Below are positions 47,263 through 57,072 of a stretch of 64,000 nt of DNA, one piece after another. The translations under genes were made by a program, and so were the position numbers. The notes under the pieces are model-generated. The model was not told the DNA's origin and ran no database searches. It worked only from the letters and a program-made list of their open reading frames with translations. The stretch covers positions 124,001-188,000 of the forward strand of contig JABYQS010000032.1 in assembly GCA_022592435.1 (NCBI GenBank). Reading direction: 5' to 3'. Every line of letters starts with the position of its first letter. Position 1 is the stretch's first letter. This DNA comes from Cerioporus squamosus. Lineage: Eukaryota; Basidiomycota; Agaricomycetes; Polyporales; Polyporaceae.

Positions 47263-50200
47263 ATGAGCTTCGATGTCGCCTCTCTCCTCGCAAACTTGAG
47301 CTTGGGCTGCACTGCTGACGACGACACGCTGGATGATCCAGACCAGTACGAGCCTCTCGGACATGGTGACCTGCAAGACTACAAAGACGAGGACAGTGAA
47401 GACGACAAGGAGAGTGAACATCAGCAGGGCGAAGAGGAGTCGTTCGTCGCGGTCAGTGCAGGCAATGCCATGGCTTTCGAGGGAATGGCGCGACAGGAGG
47501 ACGCTAATGCAGGACCACGGCGTGAGCCCTCTCTGTCTCCGATGTCGCGCGCGTCCACCCAGGCTGCCTCGCCCGGATCGCGCGATGTCGAGAACATGCC
47601 GCGCATGCCCACCCAATCCCCGGACGACAGTGCGCGCGAGCGCACCTCATCTCCTGCGCTCCCTCGACTTGGGGAGCCCTTGCACAACAGCATACACTCC
47701 GGTAGTTTCCGCCCTGGGCCTCCATCACAAGGCCGAACTCCCGCGCACACCGATGCCCCATGCTCGTCAAGCTACCGGATCCGCACCAAAAATTTCCGTC
47801 GTCACCACGAAGAACATGGCTCTCTGGCGGACGCTACGCGGGCAGTGCTGGACTACATGCGCGAGCTGAAGCTGGATCTGCCGCTACTACTCTGGGCTGT
47901 CAGCTACAACGAGGCTGAGCTGGTTACTGATGCACTTGTGAAGTACGAGCGCACGGCGCTGCTATCTAGCGAGGAACTCCCTGGGTTACTCAACACCTGG
48001 TATCGCCCGCCCCGCGTGCACGGCCGTGGTACCCGAAGCAAGGGCACATCTGCGTCCCTTGAGGCGTTCTCTCTGGAGCTGGTCAGCGACATCGTCAATC
48101 GCGAGATCACGGCCGTGGGCGAGTTCTTCAGAACGATACCCGACACACTGTCTGAGGAAGCTCTGCTTGCAATCGACATCGCGGAACTGGTCGAGAGAGT
48201 GAAGATGTTAGCTCCCACACTCTGGGGCCTTATGCGGCGCTGCTCGTGGACTCCTCGGCAGGAGAAGGAGAACACCTCGAAGAACCCGGACATTGTGAGT
48301 CATTCCTCCGTGGTCCATGCGCAACAAGGCACTCATCGCGCGACAGCCAATCCTCTTCATGATTGCGATGGCTTCCTTCACGCGCTCGAACCGCAACAAT
48401 GCGCTGCAGCGACTCATTGCGATCTACCTGAAGAGCTGTGGGACGGCTGCGAAGGCTTTCGACACTCTCAGCGCCATCGGCCTCTCTATGTCGCAGAAGT
48501 GGGTCTATAATGCCCTGGAACTCCTCTCCGAGACGGCAAACGCAACGCGCAACAAGGAGATTCGAATCTTCCCCTGGTTTGGCTCCCACGACAACGTGAA
48601 CATCCGTCAGCAGGTCTTCGAGCAGCGGTCGGACCACCACAGCCGCTTCGACAGCGGCACCGCAGGGACGATCTTTGTCATCAAGGACCCCGCAGCAACT
48701 CAACCTGACAGTGAGGCCTATCGGGCGAAGCGCATCACTGGTTCTCAGAATGTCCTTACTCCTGCTGAGATCTCTGAGTTCGAGATTGAAGCTAGCCCTC
48801 GTCTCGCTGTCCGTGCTATCGACACCATCTTGCAGATACTTCTGGCGACTCCTGGCTTCGACTTGGCTACGTACGAGCACAAGGACGACGCCCTCCTTCA
48901 ACCAGCCCCTCGCCCAGGTCAGCTCAAAGTGGAGGTCGAGGGCAATGTCACTCAGTACCTCCTCGACACGGTCCACATGGAAGAAGCAAGCTACGACGGC
49001 AACGACCGCCTTGTCGAAGAGTGGAACCGGCAGCTGAAGATCCTCACACGCGAGCTGCAGGAGAAGTTCGGGCGGGATTCCCTTATTCCTTGGATTGGAG
49101 ATTAGCTCACTGTCGCTCGCCTCCGTGGGATCCTGGGCTTCCGTTCTGATGACTACAACGCATACGAGCGGCGCGACTGGCTTGTCCCAAACGCTGGCTT
49201 CTTCCACACGCTCTTCGCAGTTGAGCAATCGCTTCATGAGCAGTTCTATGGCAGCAGTCGGGCAAGCCTTGGACTCCGCCATGCGTTCGATGTCTTGGAT
49301 CGCCGAGGCTTGCACACAACGTCAACTCAAGGCACCTTCCACCACACGTTTGAGGAGGCCCTGGACCATACACTTGAGGCTCACATCCGCGATCTGTGGT
49401 GCACTGCTGGTGGTGTCGACAAGCTGGAAGATCTTCGGTCTCGTACCCCTGCCGAGCTCAGTGATCTAGCAACCAAGATCTATGACCAATACGCTTCCCA
49501 CCTTGCTGTCGCCGATTCTCAGGACACAGATAACTCCGTCCATGACCCTGAAGATGCTGATCCCACCGAGCCTCCCTCCGACCCTCTCCTCAGACAGGTT
49601 ATCATGTTTGTGCGAGACGTTTTGGACTACCGTGTCCTGCGTGACGCGATCAAGTGCGGCGATGTCCAGACGATGGAGGACATGTTGCCCCGGCTGGTGT
49701 TCCGCTTCCAAGGCGGTTCGAACAAGAACTACGCTATCGAGATATGCGAGCTCCTCCAAGGATTGAAGAAGGAGTGGCCTGACGACCTCAAGTGAAGTTG
49801 TGCTCAGTGCTACCGCCTACTACAGGACTAACCCTATTGTTTAGGACCTTCATCACGAAGTACTGTTGGCTCACGAACACAAGCGGCCACCAGAACTCCT
49901 GGATCCCGATCGATCGCGCGCAAGAGCATAACGTGCGGGACATCAAGTACACGTTTGCGGCGATGGGTCCCTTCGCCTCCTGGGAGTACATACGCAAGAT
50001 CTCAGCTTCGATCCCTTGCCAACGCAAGGTCAAGGACCACGTTGAGCAGACAATCAACAACCTCTATCGCGGCAAGTCACATACGAGTCCCTCGAAGGAG
50101 GCTGACGTCGCAAAGCTGCAGGCTGTCTACCGCGATGCTCGAGCCCACGTCGCTGACGAGGCGCGCAAGCCGCTCTCCGACAAGGACGTCTTTGTGGATG

Positions 50201-50328
50201 TCGTCAAGGCCGGCTCGGACTCACTCCTCGGCGGAACATCCAAAGCATTCAAGAGGTGGGCGAGCAAGCGGCTGCGCCGCTATCCAGGTGTTGAGGAGTG
50301 GGACTCGGACTCGGAGACAGAAGCGTGA
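47263..50328 (+). pseudogene. DUF6589-family protein with one in-frame stop
   Basis: Three exons fit in phase: 47263-48294, 48347-49791 and 49845-50328. The introns are 52 and 53 nt (GTGAGT...CAG, and GTGAAG...TTTAG with a CTAAC branch site). They give 986 codons. The ATG has a strong ccaccATGa context. The first ~340 residues are acidic and disordered early (DDDTLDDPDQYEPLGHGDL), then helical. The conserved DUF6589 part starts near residue 350 (RNNALQRLIAIYLKS), continues through DNVNIRQQVFEQRSDHH and SRFDSGTAGTIFVIKDP, LWCTAGGVDKLEDLR and GSNKNYAIEICELLQGLKK, and ends with ITKYCWLTNTSGHQNSW and DRAQEHNVRDIKYTF. A TAG at 49103-49105 (residue 597) splits an otherwise continuous frame and is one C-to-T change from CAG. 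The family has no established function; its place here suggests a transposition protein. Confidence 0.82.
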
Positions 50329-50346
50329 TTTAATATGTATTAATGA

Positions 50347-52944
50347 CTATGAATTGATTGATGGTCCACTACTACTCCCTGGCGGCGGAGCTGCATACAG
50401 AGGGTGTGCATAATACGGAGCCGCATACTGACCGAGATAGTAGCCATAGTATGCGGCATACTGCGCAGCTTGAGCTGCATACGCTTGTCTGTACGCTACC
50501 TCTGCCTGAGCTGCAGCCTCAGCCTGGCGACGTTGCTCGCCCTCGAGGCGTCGCTTGACACGGCGCTCTTCGTCTCGCTGCTCCTTGTTCTCCGCCGTAC
50601 GCTTCGCACGATTCTCCTTGGCTGCTTGTTGCTCCGCCTCGCGCTCAGCCCGGAAGCGTGCATCAACCTCCGCTAAGACGCTCACGACCTCAGCAGCGTG
50701 CTTCGATGCGAACGTCCAATTCGGTAGGGCAGTTGTGACATCGGCTGCAGTCTTGAGCCGTGCGTGCGTAGCAAGGTGCGTGAGGACTGAGTCGGGCAGG
50801 ATAGCCGCCGGGCTGAACGCGCAGTAGCGGTAGTCTCGCCGACGGCACTCGTTCCGCCAGGTGCGGAGCCGGGCGCGGCACGCTTCGAGATGCTTGTCCC
50901 GTCGAGGTCCGAGCCCGCGTGGCTGACGAGCCTGGGTTGACGGCGGAGGCTCCGCAGGCACGAGCGCTGTCTCGGATGGGTCTTGGAGACTGACAAGGCC
51001 ATCGGCCTCGTCGTCCTCATCGAGCTCTGTGCTTCCAACATCGCAACCACCAGCGATGCTGTCCACCAGGTGCAGGAGTTGTTGGTCGGCATCAGAGAGC
51101 ACCTCACTGCGAAGCTGCTTTGCTTTGACGCAGTTGTCGCAGCAAGTGTAGCGGTTGTCGCTATTGCCTGTCATGTGATGGTTAGCATAACAATCATGGC
51201 GCTGGTAGATGATCCTACCAGCTGGTCGTGGTGGGTTGTCGAAGTATGCATCGGCAACTGCGCGGCGACAGTTAGTAGTTCCAGCCCAAGTGCGCATGCC
51301 ATCCTCCGCCTTCTTCTTGTACTCGACAACGACGGGTGTGTCCCCGGGACCCGTGCTATCCGAAGGCACAGCGCTATCACCCTCCATTGACGGCACTGGA
51401 CAAGCGGAAGGTGCGGGCTCGGACGTCGGCACGGCCGACGACAATCCCTCAGCTACAACCCTGACCTCGACTGGTTCTGCCTTCACCACAGAGGGCTGGT
51501 TCTCTTGCGTGACGTCTGTGATCTTGCGCTTCCTGCCCTTGGTCTTCCCAGCGGGTGCGGATGAGTTGGACTGAGGCTTTGTTGTGCGTGAGCTTGTGCC
51601 AGTCTTCTTCTTCCCACCCTCTTGCTTGACCGCCGGCTTGGCTTTCTTCTCTTCCAGGATGCCCTGCTCGATCAAAAGGACCGCAAAGGCCTGCTGTCCT
51701 GACCGACCAGCACGGCCAGCGCGCTGCGTCCAGACAGAGAGCGAGCTTGCAGCGAGGAACTGCACACCGAGCTCGATGTCCTGGATATCCATACCCTAGA
51801 TCACAAACGTAAGTATGGCGATGTACCTAGGCTGAGAGAGGAGAGGACGAACCATGCCCGCGGCCTCCGTCGCACAGAGGATGTTGACAGTACCGTCCCG
51901 GAACTCGCGCATAGTGCGGCGGCGAGCGCGCTGGCCTCGTCCGGCGTGGAGGAAGTTGATCTGCGAGGCCATTGCCTCTGAGACCTTCTGCTTGAGATGC
52001 CGTGATGCGACTTGAGCCTGCTCGCGCTTGTTGAAGAAGACGATGGCTCGAGGGAACTTGCCGCCCTCGGGAGTGCCGCGCACGAGGAAGTCGATGATCG
52101 GTAGCGAGGACGCGGCGGCCTTCAACCGGTGTACGATGGGCGCGATGTTCGCGCGGTTGTTTCCCAAGTTGATGAAGTACGTGGTGGCGTCAACAAATTC
52201 GAGCTTCAGGAAGACTTCCTTCAGCATGAATGGCGGAGGTGAGGAGGAATGGCTTGCGAAGCCCGAGGAGGCTTCGCATCTTGCAGAGCTCCGCGTACAT
52301 CTTCCGGAACTTGTCTCCCCACTGCGAGACGCAATGCGCCTCGTCGATGACCAAGTAGAGAACATCCCGCATGAAATCCGGGGAGCGCACGAGGGCGGAG
52401 AACTGCTCGTGTTCGAGCACCATCTCGGGTGACGTGAGGAGGACACGGTACTCCTTCGCAGTCAGCTCCTGCCTGGACGTGAGCTTTGGAACGTGTACGC
52501 ACTGCGTCAGACTCACCTAGCCCCATCGCCACAAAACGACGTGCCTGCAGCAAGCACATATGCGCTCGCATTCACATCTATAATCCCGGTGAGTGTGCTT
52601 ACCTGGTCCTTCTCGAGCTCGTTCAGCGGGGAGATTACGATCACCATCTTCTTCTTCGTCGTGTCCAGCAAGAGCGGCATGACAAACGGCATTGTCTTGC
52701 CCGCACCGGTCCCTGCTATCACCGCCGTGTCGAGACCCAACCACAACGCCTCTGCAACATCCACTTGCCACTCATACGGCACCTTCCCTCCGAACGCCTC
52801 CGTAGAGAGACGTTTGATGTCCTCGCGCGTGCTCTCGGAATCGTACTCGCGCTCCTTGGTCGCGAGCTTGCGTGCGCGGTCGAGCAAGCTGGCGGAGCGG
52901 GCAGCGCGCTGCGCGTGCAGGTCGGGAGGCGCAGGCAGATCCAT
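50347..52944 (-). pseudogene. RecQ-like DNA helicase of the transposon, frame-broken
   Basis: ATP-dependent 3'-5' DNA unwinding is the known role of RecQ enzymes. From the ATG at 52944: Walker A AGTGAGKT at residues 77-84; an intron 52602 down to ~52545; SPEMVLEHEQFSAL; motif II DEAHCVSQWG; motif III SA near 52235; a C-terminal RecA lobe with FPRAIVFFNKREQA, INFLHAGRGQRARRR and ILCATEAAGM; a 55-nt intron (51850-51796); then WTQRAGRAGRSGQQ (motif VI). A Cys cluster (NCRRAVADAYFDNPP ... YTCCDNC) resembles the RecQ zinc-binding region. The tail is Lys-rich, then an Arg/Glu coiled coil and a Tyr/Ala-rich end. The frame changes near 52500 and near 52225, which I read as frameshifts. It is closely abutted tail-to-tail with the DUF6589 gene. 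Confidence 0.8.
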
Positions 52945-53066
52945 GCGGGAGGAGACAGAGAGCGAGTCCCAGTGGATTGTACCATGGCGGGCGAGTACAG
53001 TACAGCGTCGCGCGCGAGAGTACCTAGCAGTTAGCAGTGGAGAGAAGCAGCGAACGGTGGGCGCTT

Positions 53067-53204
53067 AGGGGTGCCCCCCACCCCTCTATACGAAAGTCAC
53101 CAGACGTTATACGGCGAGGTCCTGTATTTCTTTTTGTCTCTCCGCTTTCGACTCCGACCGGCACCGTGCGGGAGCGCGCCGTATAACGTCTGGTTACGAG
53201 ATTA
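53067..53204 (-). repeat. Right terminal inverted repeat with internal palindrome
   Basis: Arms 53099-53115 (CCAGACGTTATACGGCG) and 53177-53193 are perfect reverse complements over 17 bases. The loop between them contains CTCTCCGCTTTCGA, the inverse of the left loop core GAAAGCGGAGAG. The inner G/C-rich segment is GGGGTGCCCCCCACCCCTC. Confidence 0.85.
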
Positions 53205-53213
53205 GTGATCATG
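53205..53213 (+). repeat. Right 9-bp target-site duplication
   Basis: GTGATCATG directly follows the right terminal repeat and is identical to 47009-47017. Confidence 0.85.
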
Positions 53214-55489
53214 AGCTCGAGCATCTCTGTGCCCTTCCCTGTTCCCACGGTCTCGGAATTCTCCGATGCTGCACTCAACCTCTCTCAACACCCTCACCCT
53301 CACCCTCACTCGCCTTCGCCGGCGTATTGCTCTCTGGCCATGACTCTCCAACTAAGCATCGACTATTTTCAAATTCCGGCTCCTTGATAGTGTCCTCCTG
53401 TGGCTCTTCACACCGCTACCAGCTGAGTGGGAACTTCGCTTCCGTCTACTAGTATTCGATGGCCAAGTATCACCGCCCTTCTCGACTCGCGGCGCACGCA
53501 TGCGACTTTCGCGATGGCTCTTGCAACTTCATCTTAGCGATCCCTAAGCATCACCTCACAACTGATAACTCGAGGTCATCACATACACGGATGTCGTCCC
53601 ATCCACTCTACTCGTTCCCACACACGCCTACGAGGACCTCTGCGCGTGAGGTTTGTACAGATGTTCTCTGATCGGGTCGAGTGCTGACATTACGAATGTA
53701 CTTAAGCCCACAGGAGGAAGTCACTCCAAACACCCGCGCGTGAGGCCACCAGAAAGGAGGCGTGGGGACAGTCGAACAACGGCAAGAGGAGCTTGAGGCG
53801 CAAGAGAGAGGCGGACGACGGTGTGTGATGCGGAACGGTCGAACTCACCGTGAATACGTCTTAGCGCACATCTTGGCGGACGCGCAAGAACGGACTCTCG
53901 CGGCCTAATGAGTGTCGGCCAACGTCTAGTCGATCATGGCCGCGCGCAGCCGCACATGTGGGGGTCAATCTGGAGATGGGTGATGGCTCTTGCGGCGAAC
54001 AAAGTTCCACCCCTTCCATACGAGGAACTCATAGCGCAAGGTCCAGATGGTGAGTATGATTTATCATCATCCACAGCGGAAGTCTGGGCTTACGTACAGG
54101 GAAGCGGTCGAGAGTGGCGACTGGCTGAGACAGTACTTTCACGCAGACGACACCTCTCGATCTTGCGCATGCATGAGACCTGTCCCATCGCGCTACGAGG
54201 TACTTCAGCACTTACTCCGTCGTTCTGGAAGACACGTACGTACTATTCTCGGCGGTTTCGAGCGTTGTCGGAACGTTGTCTGACTACACCAATTCTTTTC
54301 TCTTCACCAATGTGCCAGCTCTCGCCGCTCATTGTTACAATACACGCGTCAGCACCGAGACCACGCGTTCCGGTGTCCGTGCAGGGCTTTGGAAGTGCAC
54401 GTGTGGCGAAGTAAGCCTGAGCGCGGAGGCAGACAGAAAGAGGGCCACGATAGCGGCGAAGGACGACGGTAAGAAGGTCGAAGGTGCGAGGAAACTCGGC
54501 GAGGGCATTGCCCAGCTCGCTCAGCAGCAAGTCGACAAGATACGCCGCGGCGGAGATGCGCACCCGCGCGAGCCATACGCCATCTTTATTTCGGAGTCTA
54601 GGTCGGGAGGGTACGTGAAGTGAGCTATTCGCCTTGAATGGCCTGACCCCTTGTGTGGCAGATCAGGTCGAGGAACTGATGAACTCGGAAAATGGCAGCG
54701 AATGCTCGTCGTCTGCCCAGGTGCGTATCACCTTCTTCCCTGTACCAAAAACCCCCCGCTCACCTTCTCATGCGGCAGTAGCAGGCGGCTGTACGCCGCC
54801 GCAGGGAAGCGGACGATGTCACCACGGCCTGCGCCAGCAAGGACATCGACGAGCGTCCTCTCCCCAAGGCAATAAGCCAAGCGGCTCACAGGACTCGGGC
54901 GATGAAGACGGCGACGACGATTACGCGACTTATGAAGACGGCGACTAGGTTTCTTCAGGTCAGTAGGACACAAATCAAGTGTAAGGACGCGTTACTGATC
55001 TACATGAAGGCGTTTTCACAGATGCACCCGCTCCAAGTCACGGTCCCCGCTAGACGGCTGCCAGGCCGGCTTCACCGTTTGTGGAACTCACCTGTCGTCA
55101 TCCCGCCACGGCGCGACACCAGTAAGGAGCCACGAACACCGACAAAATCTTTGTCGTCTCGCACATCGTCCGTTGCGTTTTCAAGCTTCTCTCACGGGCG
55201 ACGACGCTTCCCGCCGCTCATCATGGCGGACGTCTATGGCGTCTCGGAGACGAGTTACACACACTCGTTTGCTAACAGCTTCGCGAACTGGTCCTGTGCG
55301 GATTTTGACAGGCAGTCCAGGCACTCCTCTGCGACGAGCTTCGCGAACGGTTCTTGTGTGGACTTTAAGCGGGGACGACAAAGCCAGATCTTTCCATCGA
55401 CTCCGGGTACCTGCACAGGAGCCTAACGCCACATCCGAACGGAACTCTGAGAAGATCGCTTTCCGCTTGAAGCAGGCGACCACCAAGCA
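53214..55489 (+). other. Possible coding fragments, family not recognised
   Basis: Plus-strand frames at 53908-54414 (VPPLPYEELIAQGPDGEYDL) and 54276-54623 (ALAAHCYNTRVSTET, then a Lys/Ala-rich helix GARKLGEGIAQLAQQQVDK) look partly protein-like. Intron-like GTGAGT...AG pieces occur near 54050. They do not assemble into one gene by eye. There are also two ~20-base near-repeats of a CTTCGCGAAC motif near 55280 and 55340. Nothing else is supported. Confidence 0.3.
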
Positions 55490-56406
55490 TAATGGCAGCC
55501 CTTGGTGGCCAAGAGGACTGGTACGACCAGCAGGAGGAGTTCCTCGACGCGTACTTCTACGGTGAGTAAGTATCATGTTGCCTGTTATCTCCACATCGCA
55601 TTGCAGGCCCTCTTCTCGCCGCGGATCTGAGTTTCAAGCCAATCTCCCCGTGTTTCCATCCATCACTGCTTGAGCATGACGTTTAGCTGACTTTGACGTT
55701 GTGCCAGATCCCAGCATGCACGCAACGATGCCGTCCATGCAGTTCGAAGAGTCGCCCCGGACGCCCCCCCCCCCCGCCCCCACCACCGCAGTGCGAGCCC
55801 GCAGTGCTTGGTCAGCCGTTCGACAAGGAAGTGTGCACACCCGACCGCTCCCCCAAGCCCTTCCAGAACAGGCCCCCAGGGCAGTTCCACCTCCCTTGGT
55901 CCCCGCCCTCCACGCCAGGAGCGAAATGCTCGGAGCCGACGTACCCCGTCCCTTCTCGCACCCCTCCACCTGTGCGTCCAAGCACGAGCGGCAGCACGAC
56001 GAGCACGAGGGGGTTCGCGGGCTCGTCGCCAAGCAGCCCATTAACAGCGACGCAGAGCCTGACAGTCAAGGCCATCCTGCAGGACAGCCTCGTCCTCCTG
56101 CGCATCCCGCGCAGCGCCCCCTTGCAGGAGGTGCGCGTCCGCATCCGGGACAAATTCGCGGTCCAGGAGGGCGTGCAGCTCTCGAGCCCGTTCGTGATCG
56201 GGTGGGTACCGTCCGCGACGCAGCCGTCGGGCGTCGCTGCGCTGTCGGTGCGGGGCCGGCCGCGCTCGAACTCGGCGTCGAGTGTGGGCACGCTGAACCC
56301 GCAGAGCCTGCGGTACGTGTATGTGGAGCAGGAGCGGCGCGCGGCGGTCACTGCGTGCGCGGGCGGGAAGATGACGATCCGGTTGTTCAATGCGCAGCCC
56401 ATCTAG
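55490..56406 (+). pseudogene. PB1-domain protein, frame-broken at a poly-C run
   Basis: An upstream exon end (GGQEDWYDQQEEFLDAYFYG, to about 55560) is followed by a GTGAGT intron ending GTGCCAG at 55707. The next exon starts in one frame (PSMHATMPSMQFEESPRTPP) and, after a long C-tract (about 55763-55780), makes sense only in another (RSPKPFQNRPPGQFHLPW). The C-terminus from about SLTVKAILQDSLVLLRIPR to GKMTIRLFNAQPI resembles a PB1 domain, as in fungal NoxR/p67phox-type regulators or polarity scaffolds. It ends at TAG 56404-56406. The N-terminal part expected of such regulators (TPRs) is not visible upstream. The frame break may be real decay or a homopolymer sequencing error. A more degraded copy lies at 31.7-32.3 kb. 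Confidence 0.55.
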
Positions 56407-57072
56407 TATCCATGGTTGAACGGATGGGGGCCCGCGCGTAAGTTATTCCTTTCGTGCGTTCGTGTAGACTCTCTGTTCGTCTGTGTTTGTTCTTGTGTCA
56501 TACTTTTGGTTTTTGGGGAGCCTGCCACACCATAACCCGACACCCCCTCCGAGTCTGCACTTCTGCGATAACCCGGAAACTCATCTTCGGTATCGCCGTA
56601 TACCATATCCTGCTCTTTCGAGCTTCACGACGCGACGTGACCACATCCTATGTCCTATTTATCCCTGCCTTTGTTTCCAGCGCTGTTGTCTGTACAGTTG
56701 TACTTGTTGTGCTACTCTCCCGTTCTTGGTTGGCCGATACTGGCCGCTGTTCGTCCATTCGTTGTAGATCCGGTCACTTGTTCCACGCAGGCTGCCCCCT
56801 TTCGTCCTTCATCTCTCGTCCTTGCGCTCACTCTCCTTTCACTAATTATCCCGGATATGTGAACGCAAAAGTACTGCCTATATAGTTATAGAGGCCTGTT
56901 GTAGGGTAGCAGAGAACAAACAGAAGAATCTTCATTCACCACTGACTATTTTCGTCTTCCACACGCAGCAAGGAGAGCATCGAGTCTCCACTCCGGGATC
57001 CCACACGACAACGGTATGACTGCAGACATGTAGTCCGTGTTCATCACCACCATATGTACAACCAAGCGATTG
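56407..57072. other. Intergenic; no gene recognised
   Basis: T-rich downstream sequence of the PB1 gene (long tgtttgttcttgtg-type stretches near 56480) followed by unremarkable sequence up to the end of the ARP10-like gene on the other strand. Confidence 0.45.

Larger units (their letters stand above)
47018..53204. mobile_element. 6.2-kb TIR transposon encoding a DUF6589 protein and a RecQ-like helicase
   Basis: The element is bounded by a perfect 9-bp direct duplication and by terminal inverted repeats of 126 bp (left) and 138 bp (right). The outer ends read TAGTCTCGTTACCAGACGTT and TAATCTCGTAACCAGACGTT. The inner part of the repeat matches over about 37 bases with two differences. It contains two convergent genes whose stops are 18 bp apart: DUF6589 on the plus strand and a RecQ-like helicase on the minus strand. 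Nothing else coding is seen. Both genes carry disabling changes, so this copy is probably dead, though not ancient. A 9-bp duplication is typical of Mutator-like elements, but no MULE transposase motif was recognised. The class is therefore open. Confidence 0.88.

Noticed and set aside
48230..49315. 361-codon minus-strand frame in the DUF6589 gene
   Set aside because: Antisense of a conserved coding exon; spliced plus-strand gene explains the openness.
47018..53204. Helitron, because a helicase is present
   Set aside because: Helitrons lack TIRs and TSDs and carry Rep plus Pif1-type helicase; here there are TIRs, a 9-bp TSD and a RecQ-like helicase.
47018..53204. Telomere-linked RecQ helicase repeat
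   Set aside because: No telomeric repeats in the window, and the unit is bounded by a TSD and TIRs.
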